Below are positions 1-8,601 of a stretch of DNA of 64,000 nt, piece by piece. The DNA comes from Streptomyces sp. VRA16 Mangrove soil (GTDB lineage Bacteria > Actinomycetota > Actinomycetes > Streptomycetales > Streptomycetaceae): assembly GCF_017377775.1 (NCBI RefSeq), contig NZ_JAFVLN010000018.1, forward strand, positions 62,001-126,000, written 5' to 3'. Each line of letters opens with the position of its first letter. Position 1 is the first letter of the stretch. The notes under the pieces were generated by a model that did not search any database, was not told the DNA's origin, and saw only the letters and a list, made by a program, of their open reading frames with translations. The translations under genes and the position numbers were made by a program.

Positions 1-1002
1 GACGTGCCGGAGCCGCGCGACAAGAGCGAGCTGATGAAGTTCGCGGGCGCCCGGCTCGGCAAGACCGTCTTCGAATTGGAGGACGTGACGGTCCAGGCCG
101 GACCGAAGGTGCTGCTCAAGCACCTCACCTGGCAGCTCGGCCCGGGCGACCGCATCGGCCTGGTGGGGGTGAACGGGGCGGGCAAGACGTCCCTGCTGCG
201 CGCCCTCGCCGACGCCGCCCGCAGCCAGGGCGACATCCAGCCCGCCGCCGGGAAGATCGTCGTCGGCAAGACCGTCAGGCTCGCCTACCTGTCGCAGGAC
301 GTCACCGAACTCCCGGCCACCCTGCGGGTCCTGGAGGCCGTGCAGCAGATCCGTGACCGAGTCGACCTCGGCAAGGGCCGCGAGATGACCGCGGGCCAGC
401 TGTGCGAGCAGTTCGGGTTCAGCAAGGAGAAGCAGTGGACGCCGGTCGGTGACCTGTCCGGTGGTGAGCGGCGCCGGCTCCAGCTGCTCCGCCTCCTCAT
501 GGACGAGCCGAACGTGCTCTTCCTCGACGAGCCCACCAACGACCTCGACATCGAGACCCTGACCCAGCTGGAGGACCTGCTCGACGGCTGGCCGGGCTCC
601 ATGATCGTGATCTCCCACGACCGGTTCTTCATCGAGCGCACCACCGACAACACCTTCGCGCTGCTCGGCGACGCGACGCTGCGGATGCTGCCGCGCGGCA
701 TCGACGAGTACCTGGAGCGCAGGCAGCGCATGATCGAGGCGGCAGCTCCTGCGCCCGCCCCCGCGCCCGCCGCGAAGTCCGGCCCCTCCGCCGCCGACGT
801 GCGCGCCGCGAAGAAGGAACTGCAGAAGATCGAGCGGCAGATGGACAAGATCTCCGAGAGGGAGACCAAGCTGCACACCCAGATCGCGGACAACGCCACG
901 GACTTCGCGAAGGTGGCCAAGCTCGACGCGGAGCTGCGCGAACTGATCGCCGAGCGCGAGGAGTTGGAGATGCGCTGGTTGGAGCTCGCCGAAGACGCGT
1001 GA
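1..1002 (+). CDS. ABC-F family ATP-binding protein, C-terminal part (5' end outside window)
   Basis: The reading frame is open to the first base, so this is the 3' portion of a longer gene; full ABC-F proteins have two ATPase domains and about 530-600 residues. The visible part holds the second ATPase domain: Walker A GVNGAGKTS, the signature LSGGERRRL, Walker B VLFLDEPTNDLD and the switch His in ISHDR. An Ala/Pro-rich linker and a charged coiled-coil C-terminus follow (about residues 265-332). There is no membrane segment. ABC-F proteins act on ribosomes (translation factors or antibiotic-resistance proteins); which kind this is cannot be told from this half. A terminator hairpin follows directly. 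Confidence 0.9.
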   Translation, partial: DVPEPRDKSELMKFAGARLGKTVFELEDVTVQAGPKVLLKHLTWQLGPGDRIGLVGVNGAGKTSLLRALADAARSQGDIQPAAGKIVVGKTVRLAYLSQDVTELPATLRVLEAVQQIRDRVDLGKGREMTAGQLCEQFGFSKEKQWTPVGDLSGGERRRLQLLRLLMDEPNVLFLDEPTNDLDIETLTQLEDLLDGWPGSMIVISHDRFFIERTTDNTFALLGDATLRMLPRGIDEYLERRQRMIEAAAPAPAPAPAAKSGPSAADVRAAKKELQKIERQMDKISERETKLHTQIADNATDFAKVAKLDAELRELIAEREELEMRWLELAEDA

Positions 1003-1036
1003 AGGACGCGTGGAAAGCGCGTAACAGACGCATCAC

Positions 1037-1075
1037 GGGCCGGTCCTCCCTTGGGTACAGGGGAAGGACCGGCCC
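1037..1075 (+). terminator. Rho-independent-like hairpin after the ABC-F gene
   Basis: GGGCCGGTCCT is mirrored by AGGACCGGCCC (11-bp perfect stem), with a further CCC/GGG inner pairing. It lies 35 bp after the stop codon. There is no T-run, as is usual for Streptomyces hairpin terminators. Confidence 0.65.
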
Positions 1076-1197
1076 CGCGTGCAAGGGGCGCCGGGTGGTA
1101 GAAAGAGGGCTTTGGGAAGCCTGTGGGCGTACGAAACGCGCCACGCGCGCCCGACGCCTCGCCACAGAGGGCCATCAGTGAAGAAGGGGGAGCGCTG

Positions 1198-3015
1198 ATG
1201 ACTCAGCCGCCCAACCAGCCGCCGGCCGGCGGCTTCGGAGCTCCGCAGGACCAGCCGTCACAACAGCCGCCGCAGCCGCCGCCCGCGGCCCCGCAGCCCG
1301 GATACGGCTACCCCCAGCAGCCGCCGACGCAGCCGCAGCAGCCGGGCCCGTACGGCCAGCAGCCGCAGCAGCCCGGCCCGTACGGCCAGCAGCCCCAGCA
1401 GCCGGGCCCCTACGGCCAGCCGCAGCAGCCCGGCCCGTACGCGCAGCAGCCCGGTCCGTACGCGCAGCAGCCCGGCCCCTACGGGCAGCAGCCGCAGTAC
1501 GGCTACCCGCCGCAGCAGCCGCCCGGTCCGCCCGGGCCCGGTGGCAACGGCTCGGGGCCCGGCGGCATCCCGAAGAAGACCTGGGCGATCGCCGCCTCCG
1601 CGCTGGCCCTGCTGCTCGTCGCGGGCGGCGTCGTCTGGGCGGTGGCCGGCAGCGGCGACAAGGAACCGGTCGCCGAGAAGACCGACGACCCCAAGAGCTC
1701 CTCGTCCGCCCCGGTCAACCCGGGCGACGGGCAGGGCGACGGCCACGCGGGCACCGAGGACCTCAACAGCGGCCGGCAGAGCGACGAGTCGAAGATCCTC
1801 TGGTACAAGACCGCCCCGAAGGTCCCCGGCGACGGCGCCGACGCCCCCGGCATGTGGATCACCGACAAGGTGGCCGTGAAGGCCGCGTACAAGGAGATCC
1901 TCGGCTACAACGTCGCGGACGGAAAGATCAGCTGGCCCGCGGTCAAGCTGCCGCAGAAGATCTGCGGCGTCACCGAGACCCCGTCCGCCGACGGCAAGAT
2001 CGTGGTGGCGTACATGAGCGGGGTCACCGAGCGCGCCAACTGCAACCAGGTCCAGGAGATCGACCTGAACACCGGCGCCAAGGGCTGGACGGCGAAGATC
2101 CCGGAGAAGGAGAACGACGACGACTTCTTCGACGGCACCGGCTCCGGCATCAGCCTCGACTACGTGGGCGCCGACACCCTGATGGTCGGCCGCCAGATGT
2201 CGGGCCTGGGCCTGAGCGCCAAGGACGGCAAGAAGAAGTTCGTCGTCCAGGAGTACGGCACCGACTGCTTCCCGAAGGGGTACGCGGGCGACAGCAAGAA
2301 GCTGCTGTCGGCCGCCTCCTGCGGGGCCGGCGGCAACAACGCGCACGAGGAACTGCGCCAGCTCGACCCGGACACCGGCAAGGCGCTGTGGACCCGCAAG
2401 TACCCCAAGGGCTGGTCCATTTCGAACGTCTACTCCGTCAGCCCGCTCGTCGTGGCCGCGGAGAACGACGACAAGAAGGCGTACAACGTCGCCGCGTACA
2501 AGGACAACAGCGCGGCCGTGGCGTCCGAGCCCGGGACCTCGATCAAGGACCTGGACACCGGCTGCGGCGGGGGCATGTTCAGCTTCATGGACCGTCCGCT
2601 GGAGTCCTGCCAGGGCATCGTCGCCGACGCGAGCACCCTCTACATGCCGACCAAGGGCAAGTCCGGCGGGGCGAACGAGATCGTGGCGATCAGCCTCACC
2701 AGCGGCAAGGAGCGCTGGCGGGTCAAGTCGCCCGCGGACCAGTCGATGATGGCCGTCGGCACCGAGAGCGGCGCCGTCGTCGCGTACATGGACCCCGCCT
2801 ACAGCGGTGCGGGCGGCCAGGTGCTGTCGATCGCGACCAGCGGTGCGCACACGCCGAAGACGCTGCTGAAGAACCCGGCGGGCCGGGCCGAGATCGAGAG
2901 CGGCTTCTACCGGAAGCAGGTCGCGTACGCCGACGGCCGCTTCTACCTCTCCGCCGCCAGCCTCTCCGGCACCGCCAAGGGCCAGCAGAAGCTGATGCTC
3001 GCGTACGGCAAGTGA
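1198..3015 (+). CDS. Membrane-anchored PQQ-like beta-propeller protein (paralog 1)
   Basis: 605 residues. Start chosen at the ATG preceded by AAGGGGGAG; the in-frame GTG 75 bases upstream lacks this. Residues 1-120 are a Pro/Gln-rich cytoplasmic tail with tandem QQPGPYGQ-type repeats. A single membrane helix follows (about 125-150: TWAIAASALALLLVAGGVVW), then an acidic linker, then a large extracytoplasmic domain with repeated W/Y-x-D-x-x-TG-K blade motifs (NTGAKGW, DTGKALW, SGKERW), typical of quinoprotein-like propellers that lack the cofactor site and serve as binding scaffolds. Several Cys in the outer domain could form disulfides. The following gene is a paralog, so this is a tandem duplication. 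Exact function unknown. Confidence 0.8.
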   Translation: MTQPPNQPPAGGFGAPQDQPSQQPPQPPPAAPQPGYGYPQQPPTQPQQPGPYGQQPQQPGPYGQQPQQPGPYGQPQQPGPYAQQPGPYAQQPGPYGQQPQYGYPPQQPPGPPGPGGNGSGPGGIPKKTWAIAASALALLLVAGGVVWAVAGSGDKEPVAEKTDDPKSSSSAPVNPGDGQGDGHAGTEDLNSGRQSDESKILWYKTAPKVPGDGADAPGMWITDKVAVKAAYKEILGYNVADGKISWPAVKLPQKICGVTETPSADGKIVVAYMSGVTERANCNQVQEIDLNTGAKGWTAKIPEKENDDDFFDGTGSGISLDYVGADTLMVGRQMSGLGLSAKDGKKKFVVQEYGTDCFPKGYAGDSKKLLSAASCGAGGNNAHEELRQLDPDTGKALWTRKYPKGWSISNVYSVSPLVVAAENDDKKAYNVAAYKDNSAAVASEPGTSIKDLDTGCGGGMFSFMDRPLESCQGIVADASTLYMPTKGKSGGANEIVAISLTSGKERWRVKSPADQSMMAVGTESGAVVAYMDPAYSGAGGQVLSIATSGAHTPKTLLKNPAGRAEIESGFYRKQVAYADGRFYLSAASLSGTAKGQQKLMLAYGK

Positions 3016-3079
3016 GTACGCCCTCCGCCCCGTCCCCGTCCCCCCGCTCCGCTCAAGGTCACCCGAGGAACCCACTGCC

Positions 3080-4978
3080 ATGACGCAGCCGCCCCAGCAG
3101 CCGCCGCAGCCGCCCGCGCAGCCGCCGAACGAGCCGCCGCAGAACGACCCGTTCCGCAAGGCGCAGCCGCAGGCCACCCCGCCCGCGGCACCTCCCGCGG
3201 CGCCGCCCGCCGGTGGTTTCGGCGCGCCCACGCCGCCCCCGCCCGGTGGTTTCGGCGCCCCGACCCCGCCGCCGCAGCAGGACGCGCCCGGCTACGGCTA
3301 CCCGCAGACGCCGCCCGCGCCCGCCGCGCCCCCGCAGGGCCCGCCGCCCGCGCAGGGTTACGGCTACCCGGGCCAGCCGCCGGCCGCGCAGCCGCAGAAT
3401 CCATACGGCCAGCAGCCGCCGCAGTACGGCCAGCAGCCCCCGCAGTACGGGCAGCAGCCGCAGTACGGCTACCCGCAGCAGCCGCCCACCGCGCCGATGC
3501 CCCAGCAGGCCACCGGTTCCGGGCGGCAGGGCTCGCCGATCGTCTGGATCGTCACGGCCGCGGTCGTGGTCATCGCGCTGATCGTCGGCGGCGGCATCTG
3601 GTACGCGTCCTCCTCGGGCGACTCCGACGACAAGCCGAACGTCAGCACCGCCGGTCCCACCGGCGGCTCCGGCGGTGACACGGGCGGCTCGGGCGGCACC
3701 GGCGGCATCGACGGCAAGGGCCAGGAGAAGGTCCCGGCGAACACCTCCGCCGAGGTCGCCTTCCAGCTGCCCGCGCCCAAGGTCGCCAAGGACCAGGTGG
3801 ACAGCGTCGCGGGCTCCTGGCTGACCGACAAGACGTACGCCAAGGCGGGCGTCAACGAGATCGTCGGTTACGACCCGGCGACCGGCAAGAAGACGTGGAC
3901 GCTGCCGCTGCCGGGCCAGACCTGCGGCGCCACGAAGGACGTCACCAAGGACGCGTACGCGGCCGTCGTCAGCGAGGACGCCAAGCGCCCCAAGGACGGC
4001 CGGCACCAGAACTGCTCGCAGATCACCCTCTTCGACGTGAACACCGGCAAGAAGGTGTGGACGAAGAGCGTCGGCTCGGGCGAGGAGGCCGTCCCGTTCG
4101 AGGAGCTGGTCTTCTCCGGCGACACCCTCGCCGCGGGCGGCGGGCTGCGCGGCGGCGCCGCGTTCGACATCAAGACCGGCAAGATCCTGTGGCAGCCGCA
4201 GACCGGCAACTGCGAGGACGTCGGTTACGCCGGCGGCGCGCAGCTGGCCGCCGTCCGCAAGTGCGGCGACTACGGCAACGAGAAGTACGAGGTCCAGCTC
4301 CTGGACCCGAAGAACGGCCGCCCCAAGTGGACGTACAAGCTCGCGACCGGCATCGACAACGCCAAGGTCTTCTCCACCGACCCGGTCGTCTTCGGCATCG
4401 GAACGGGTGACAACTCGGCGGGCACCGTCACCGACATCTTCTCGATGGACGACGCCGGCAAGCTGATCACCAAGATCTCCATCGACGACGAGAAGTACGA
4501 CTTCGACTGCGAGGTCGGCCGGATCGACGGCTGCCAGAAGATCGTCGTCGGCAACGGCCGCGTCTACCTGGCCACCCGCCAGCACGACGGCAGCGGCACC
4601 TCCGGCCAGACCAACGAGATCGTCTCCTACGACCTCAAGTCCGGGCAGACCACGGGCGACCGGGCCGACGGCGGCGACTACGAGATCTTCCCGTTCCGGA
4701 TGGACGGCGGGAACATCCTCGGCTACAAGGACGGCCCGTACGACAAGGGCAGCCAGATCGTCTCGATCGACCCCAAGTCGATGAAGCAGACGACCCTTCT
4801 GGAGACCCCCGCGACCCAGCAGGTCAAGGACGCGATCAGCGGCATGGTCGTCGGCAGCACCGGCTCCGAACTGCGGTACTCGGGCGGCCGGATGTTCCTG
4901 GGCAAGTCCCTGATCAGTGAGCCGTACTCGGCGGACGAGAAGGAGTACACGGCGATCGGCTTCGTCGCAGGCGGCTGA
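3080..4978 (+). CDS. Membrane-anchored PQQ-like beta-propeller protein (paralog 2)
   Basis: 632 residues with the same plan as the preceding gene: a Pro/Gln/Tyr-rich tail with YGQQPPQ repeats (about 1-150), one membrane helix (about 154-176: IVWIVTAAVVVIALIVGGGIW), a Gly/Ser linker and an extracytoplasmic propeller with blade motifs ATGKKTW, NTGKKVW and KTGKILW and paired Cys residues. RBS-like GAGGAA lies upstream. It starts 64 bp after paralog 1 and is probably co-transcribed with it. A strong terminator follows. Proteins with this architecture are common in Streptomyces; the role is unknown, possibly a surface scaffold or sensor. Confidence 0.8.
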   Translation: MTQPPQQPPQPPAQPPNEPPQNDPFRKAQPQATPPAAPPAAPPAGGFGAPTPPPPGGFGAPTPPPQQDAPGYGYPQTPPAPAAPPQGPPPAQGYGYPGQPPAAQPQNPYGQQPPQYGQQPPQYGQQPQYGYPQQPPTAPMPQQATGSGRQGSPIVWIVTAAVVVIALIVGGGIWYASSSGDSDDKPNVSTAGPTGGSGGDTGGSGGTGGIDGKGQEKVPANTSAEVAFQLPAPKVAKDQVDSVAGSWLTDKTYAKAGVNEIVGYDPATGKKTWTLPLPGQTCGATKDVTKDAYAAVVSEDAKRPKDGRHQNCSQITLFDVNTGKKVWTKSVGSGEEAVPFEELVFSGDTLAAGGGLRGGAAFDIKTGKILWQPQTGNCEDVGYAGGAQLAAVRKCGDYGNEKYEVQLLDPKNGRPKWTYKLATGIDNAKVFSTDPVVFGIGTGDNSAGTVTDIFSMDDAGKLITKISIDDEKYDFDCEVGRIDGCQKIVVGNGRVYLATRQHDGSGTSGQTNEIVSYDLKSGQTTGDRADGGDYEIFPFRMDGGNILGYKDGPYDKGSQIVSIDPKSMKQTTLLETPATQQVKDAISGMVVGSTGSELRYSGGRMFLGKSLISEPYSADEKEYTAIGFVAGG

Positions 4979-4995
4979 CCGATCCGCTGCGCCGT

Positions 4996-5045
4996 GACGG
5001 CCCCGCACCCCTGATCAAAAAGGGGCGCGGGGCCGTCCCTTTTTG
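4996..5045 (+). terminator. Intrinsic terminator after the propeller pair
   Basis: A 17-bp stem (GACGGCCCCGC through CCCCT against AGGGG through GCGGGGCCGTC, one mismatch) with loop gatcaaaa is followed by CCCTTTTT. This is the most classical terminator in the window. Confidence 0.9.
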
Positions 5046-5245
5046 CGCTGTCGCACCCCCAATCCCCCCTGAAAGGCTGTGATTTCAGCATTGCGGGCCG
5101 CTTCTGACCGGTAGGGGGCGCGCAACGTCGAACAAGCGTGTAGCTTCCGGGGGATGAAGAAGGACGGGGAGTCGGGGGGCTCGCCTGTCCGTGGGGGGCC
5201 CAGGGGACACATGCTGCTTCTGGGGCGAACTGGGGGGTTGGCTCG

Positions 5246-5950
5246 ATGGGAGTGCGGCTCATGGTGGTCGACGACCACCGACTGCTCGCCGAGGCGCTCG
5301 CCTCGGCCCTGAAGTTGCGAGGGCATCGTGTCCTCGCCGCGGCAGCGCCCGCCGCGGGGGCTGCCGAACTGGTCATCTCCCGCGCTCCGGAGGTCTGCCT
5401 CCTGGGCACGGCGACCCCGGCGGAGCCGGGCACGTTCGACCCGGTGGTCCGTATCAAACGGGAGCGTCCGCAGGTGGCGGTGGTGGTTCTCGGCCCGGTC
5501 CCGTCCCCGCGCGGCATCGCCGCGGCGTTCGCGGCGGGCGCCTCCGGCTATGTCCGCCACGACGAGCGCATCGAGGGGGTGGAGCGCGCCCTGATGAAGG
5601 CCCGCGCGGGCGAGGCGGCGGTGGCTCCGGCCCTGCTCCAGGGCGCGTTCAGCGAGTTGTTGAATCCCGCCGCGCAACCCGACGACGAGGGCCAGCGCCT
5701 GCTCCAGATGCTGACGCCCCGTGAGGTCGAGGTGCTGGTCAGGGTCGCGGACGGCGAGGACACCCGGCTGATCGCGGCCGGCATGGGCATCGCCCCCTCG
5801 ACGGCCCGCACCCACGTCCAGCGGGTCCTGATGAAACTCGGCGTCGGCTCCCGGCTGGAGGCCGCGGCACTGGCGGCCCGCACGGGCCTGCTCGACCGCG
5901 CGGGCCCGATCCCGGCCGACACTCCGGGCTCGCCAGAACCGGAATCATGA
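5246..5950 (+). CDS. LuxR/NarL-type orphan regulator with degenerate receiver
   Basis: 234 residues: receiver-like N-terminus (about 1-125) and LuxR-type HTH C-terminus (LTPREVEVLVRVADGEDTRL, then STARTHVQRVLMKLGV). The acidic pair D9/D10 is kept, but the phospho-acceptor position reads CLLGT, with Gly54 in place of Asp, and the usual GYLxK Lys is replaced (GYVRHD). Phosphorylation by a standard kinase is therefore unlikely; it may be constitutive, ligand-controlled or dimerisation-controlled. No kinase gene is adjacent. The ATG at 5246 is used; GTG 5252 and ATG 5261 are alternatives. Isolated between a terminator and a convergent gene pair. Confidence 0.85.
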   Translation: MGVRLMVVDDHRLLAEALASALKLRGHRVLAAAAPAAGAAELVISRAPEVCLLGTATPAEPGTFDPVVRIKRERPQVAVVVLGPVPSPRGIAAAFAAGASGYVRHDERIEGVERALMKARAGEAAVAPALLQGAFSELLNPAAQPDDEGQRLLQMLTPREVEVLVRVADGEDTRLIAAGMGIAPSTARTHVQRVLMKLGVGSRLEAAALAARTGLLDRAGPIPADTPGSPEPES

Positions 5951-6077
5951 GCTACAGTTGATCTTGCGCTCGACACCGCAATTCGCGGTACCGGGCACTG
6001 CGTTGGTGGTCCAAGGAAAGACGCCCCGCTTCCTGCGGGGAAATGCAGGTGCAAGGCCTGCCCGGCGCTCAGATGGT

Positions 6078-6115
6078 CCGAAGTCCCGTCCCGCTTCCGC
6101 GGGGCGGGACTTCGG
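6078..6115. terminator. Bidirectional hairpin between convergent genes
   Basis: CCGAAGTCCCGTCCCGC faces GCGGGGCGGGACTTCGG (17-bp stem, one mismatch, loop ttcc). It sits between the LuxR gene (plus) and the DUF397 gene (minus). A second small stem, CCCCGC/GCGGGG, lies at 6024-6040. Confidence 0.6.
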
Positions 6116-6129
6116 CGTTACGGAGGCGG

Positions 6130-6474
6130 TCAGACCAGGTGGTCGAACTCGCCCGCCCGCACGCCCAGTACGAAGGCGCGCCACTTCTTGCGGGTGGTGG
6201 TGACGGTGGCCTCCGGCGCTACGGCCGTGCGCAGGTGCACCAGGTCGCCGTTCGGGGTGACGGTGACGCGATCGGGGGCGCGGTCCGTTTTCAGGGCGTC
6301 GAGGAGGTGGGCCAACAGGGCTGTGTCGAGGGCGAGTTCCTCGGCGGGGGTGTCGCTTTCGCGTAGGCGTATGCGGTGGCCGGGGGCGGGGGCCAGCTCG
6401 ACGCAGTCGTTGCCTTCGCCGCCGCCGGAGAAGGACGACTTCTGCCACGGGACGGTGGTCATGTTCGGCCTCAC
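6130..6474 (-). CDS. DUF397 domain protein with internal insertion
   Basis: 114 residues. It begins with the DUF397 hallmark WQKSSFSGGGEGNDCVELA and ends with the other hallmark, WRAFVLGVRAGEFD, but these are separated by about 45 extra residues, so it is roughly twice the usual DUF397 length. The GTG start overlaps the stop of the upstream XRE gene (GTGA), implying translational coupling; an internal ATG at 6462 is an alternative. DUF397 proteins are encoded next to XRE-DUF5753 regulators throughout Streptomyces and are thought to act with them, in antitoxin-like or co-regulator fashion. Confidence 0.85.
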   Translation of the reverse strand: MRPNMTTVPWQKSSFSGGGEGNDCVELAPAPGHRIRLRESDTPAEELALDTALLAHLLDALKTDRAPDRVTVTPNGDLVHLRTAVAPEATVTTTRKKWRAFVLGVRAGEFDHLV

Positions 6475-7322
6475 AGTTCCTTGGTCAACTGGTGGATGAA
6501 GTCGCGTGACTTGGACGCGTCGAGCGATGCACCTTCCACCTTACGGAAGAGCGTTCGAAAGTGGGCCAGTTGGGCCTCGGCATCGATGAACGCCGTGCCG
6601 TGGGGCGCGTCTCTGATGACGGTGTCCAGGCGGGGTACCGCCCCGCCCAGATGGACCATCGAGGCACCAGCCCCGGCGAACCCGTCCAAGTGCAGGGGGA
6701 TGACCCGCACTGTCACGTGGTCCGCGTCCGAGGCGTCGAGCACGCGCAGCAACTGAGCGCGGGTCGCGTCGCGATCGCCTACGCGGATGCGGAGCGCCGC
6801 CTCGTGGATCACGGCCTTGTAGGGCACGGGAGCGGGGGTTTCCAGGACGATGCCCCGGCGCATTCGGTGCTCCACCCAGAGTTCGAGTTCGCTCTGGGGG
6901 AGCTCGGGGGTCATGTACGAGAACAGAGCCCGGGCGTAGGTCTCGGTCTGGAGCAAGCCGGGCACATGGATGACGGCCACGTCGTGCCGGAACGTCGCGC
7001 AGTGGTCCAACTCGGAGAGGTCAAGGAACGGGGCGGGGAGCGTGCCCCTGTACTCCTCCCACCACCCGTGCGTGCGCTCGGTCGCCATGGCCACGAGTGC
7101 GTCGATCAGCGCTTCGTCCGCACAGGCGTAGTTGGCGGCAAGTCGGCGGACGCGCTCCTCGCTGACACCCGAGACACCGGATTCGATCTGGCTCATCTGT
7201 ACGGAGTCGGCCCCGAGCAGTGCGGCCGCCTCCTTCGCCTTGAGGCCCGCCGCCTCGCGCAGCCTGCGCAGTTCGACGCCGAGGCGGATCTGCCGCGCCG
7301 TGGGGTTGCGCCTCGTCGCCAT
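6471..7322 (-). CDS. XRE-family regulator with DUF5753 domain
   Basis: 283 residues. The N-terminal helix-turn-helix (about 15-70: LRRLREAAGLKAKEAAALLG and MSQIESGVSGVSEERV) is followed by a DUF5753 ligand-binding-like domain (about 90-275: VPGLLQTETYARALF, then HLGGAVPRLDTVI and FRTLFRKVEGASLD). It forms an overlapping two-gene unit with the DUF397 gene, divergent from the HATPase gene. This triad is a typical Streptomyces regulatory cassette, as in the whiJ type. DNA target unknown. Confidence 0.9.
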   Translation of the reverse strand: MATRRNPTARQIRLGVELRRLREAAGLKAKEAAALLGADSVQMSQIESGVSGVSEERVRRLAANYACADEALIDALVAMATERTHGWWEEYRGTLPAPFLDLSELDHCATFRHDVAVIHVPGLLQTETYARALFSYMTPELPQSELELWVEHRMRRGIVLETPAPVPYKAVIHEAALRIRVGDRDATRAQLLRVLDASDADHVTVRVIPLHLDGFAGAGASMVHLGGAVPRLDTVIRDAPHGTAFIDAEAQLAHFRTLFRKVEGASLDASKSRDFIHQLTKEL

Positions 7323-7376
7323 GTGCCAACTCGCCCTCTGGAGTGCCTCGTTCGGGTGTCAGGTTACGCGACTGAC

Positions 7377-7406
7377 TTGCCGCACCTTAATTTTCAGGCG
7401 TACCGT
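7377..7406 (+). promoter_or_regulatory. Possible promoter for the HATPase/Rpn operon
   Basis: TTGCCG (7377-7382), an 18-bp spacer and TACCGT (7401-7406) resemble a HrdB-type promoter. The spacer contains the locally A/T-rich stretch TTAATTTTC. This would leave a leader of about 130 nt. Read by eye only. Confidence 0.3.
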
Positions 7407-7543
7407 CGGTGACGCGCCGCAAACGCAGCGAAACCGGGGCCCCGGAAGCGCACCGCGCCGTCCTGCCAGGGCGGCCGCGACACTGCCACCGCCCGATCCT
7501 ATTCGCCGCGCTCCAACTCCCGTACTGACCAACGGAGTTACTC

Positions 7544-7963
7544 ATGCCGCAGCACAACCTTTCCGAGTCCGCGCCCTGGGAGTACACCCTGTACTTCCCG
7601 AACGACCCCAGAGCCGTCACGGTCGCCCGGCACACCCTGCGCCTCGTCCTCACCCTCCACGGCCCACCCCGCCTCACCGACCTCGCGGAGCTGCTGGCCA
7701 CGGAGCTGGTCACCAACGCCGTACGCCATACCAAGGGACCGGCCGCGCTGCGGCTGCGCTGGAGCGACGGGGTGCTCCGGATCGGCGTGTGGGACGCGGA
7801 CCCGAAACCGCCCGCCCCGCCGCTCTTCGCCCCGCCCGACGCGGAGGCGGGCCGAGGACTGGACCTCGTACGGGCCTGCGCCGACGGCTGGGGCTGGCAT
7901 CCGCTGGCGGACAGCGGGGATCGCGGCAAGCTGGTCTGGTGCGAACTGGGGGCGGCAGCCTGA
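7544..7963 (+). CDS. HATPase_c-type ATP-binding protein (RsbW/SpoIIAB-like)
   Basis: 139 residues. Start ATG is preceded by CGGAG at good spacing. N-box ELVTNAVRHT (ELxxNAxxH), G1-like DADPKPP and G2-like GRGLDLV mark a stand-alone Bergerat-fold ATPase of the anti-sigma-factor kinase type. No sigma factor or STAS anti-anti-sigma gene is nearby. In Streptomyces such proteins often sit beside XRE-DUF5753/DUF397 pairs, as here. Its stop overlaps the next start (TGATG). Confidence 0.85.
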   Translation: MPQHNLSESAPWEYTLYFPNDPRAVTVARHTLRLVLTLHGPPRLTDLAELLATELVTNAVRHTKGPAALRLRWSDGVLRIGVWDADPKPPAPPLFAPPDAEAGRGLDLVRACADGWGWHPLADSGDRGKLVWCELGAAA

Positions 7964-8601
7964 TGGTCAGCTCGCCGCACGAGACGATGCACCACTTCTT
8001 CCGCAAAGAGACGGCCATGATGGTGCGCAACTTCCAGCGCCTGTTCCATCTGCCGTTCCCCGAGGTCCGCGACATCGCGGTGCTCAATACGGACCTGACC
8101 GAGGTGACCCCGGTCGAGAGGCGCGTCGACACCCTGATGCGGGTGGACACCGACGAGGGCAACTACCTCTTCGCGTACGAGTCCCAGGGCAAGCGCGACG
8201 ATTCCAAGCGCGGGAGCTGGGCGTACTACTTGGCCTATCTGTACGCGAAGTACGGAATCGAGCCCGTGCTGATCGTCCTGACCCAGAGCAGGTCCACGGC
8301 CCGCTGGGCGGCGCAGCCGATCCGGCTCGGGCTGAGGGAGTGGCCGTCGCTGATGGTCCGGCCCCTTGTCCTGGGGCCGGACAACGTTCCGAGGATCACC
8401 GATGAGAAGCAAGCCATGGAGGACCCTTCGCTGGCGGCGTTCTCGGCGATTGTTCATGGCCGGGGCAAGGACGCCGCTGCGATACTGGAACCGCTCGCAG
8501 CCGCACTGAGGACGATTGAGGGCGACAGCGCCGGGATGCTCGCGCAGTTCGTGGACACGGGCCTGGTCAATCCCCAGGCGAAGCAGATCTGGAGGGCCTG
8601 A
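7963..8601 (+). CDS. Rpn-type PD-(D/E)XK nuclease domain protein
   Basis: 212 residues, beginning at the ATG inside TGATG at the HATPase stop. Residues 1-110 resemble the Rpn (recombination-promoting nuclease, former transposase_31) fold: MHHFFRKET, then RRVDTLMRVD with candidate catalytic Asp56 and YLFAYESQGKRD giving E73-x-Q75, the E-x-Q/K half of the PD-(D/E)XK motif. The helical C-terminal tail with charged repeats seen in most Rpn proteins is absent here and instead appears as the next, overlapping gene. Rpn proteins are DNA endonucleases; in enterobacteria they are toxic and anti-phage, held in check by a small product made from within the same gene. Activity here is inferred, not shown. 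Confidence 0.65.
   Translation: MVSSPHETMHHFFRKETAMMVRNFQRLFHLPFPEVRDIAVLNTDLTEVTPVERRVDTLMRVDTDEGNYLFAYESQGKRDDSKRGSWAYYLAYLYAKYGIEPVLIVLTQSRSTARWAAQPIRLGLREWPSLMVRPLVLGPDNVPRITDEKQAMEDPSLAAFSAIVHGRGKDAAAILEPLAAALRTIEGDSAGMLAQFVDTGLVNPQAKQIWRA

Noticed and set aside
999..1181. 60-codon frame after the ABC-F gene
   Set aside because: It spans the terminator hairpin and has a basic, motif-free translation with no RBS.
1258..5008. Long minus-strand open frames opposite the two propeller genes
   Set aside because: They are antisense shadows: low-complexity Arg/Val/Leu/Ala-rich translations without motifs, while the plus strand has clear domains and RBSs.
7963..8601. Reading the Rpn-like protein as a true transposase
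   Set aside because: The family was once named transposase, but no inverted-repeat ends or DDE motif are present; a nuclease reading fits better.
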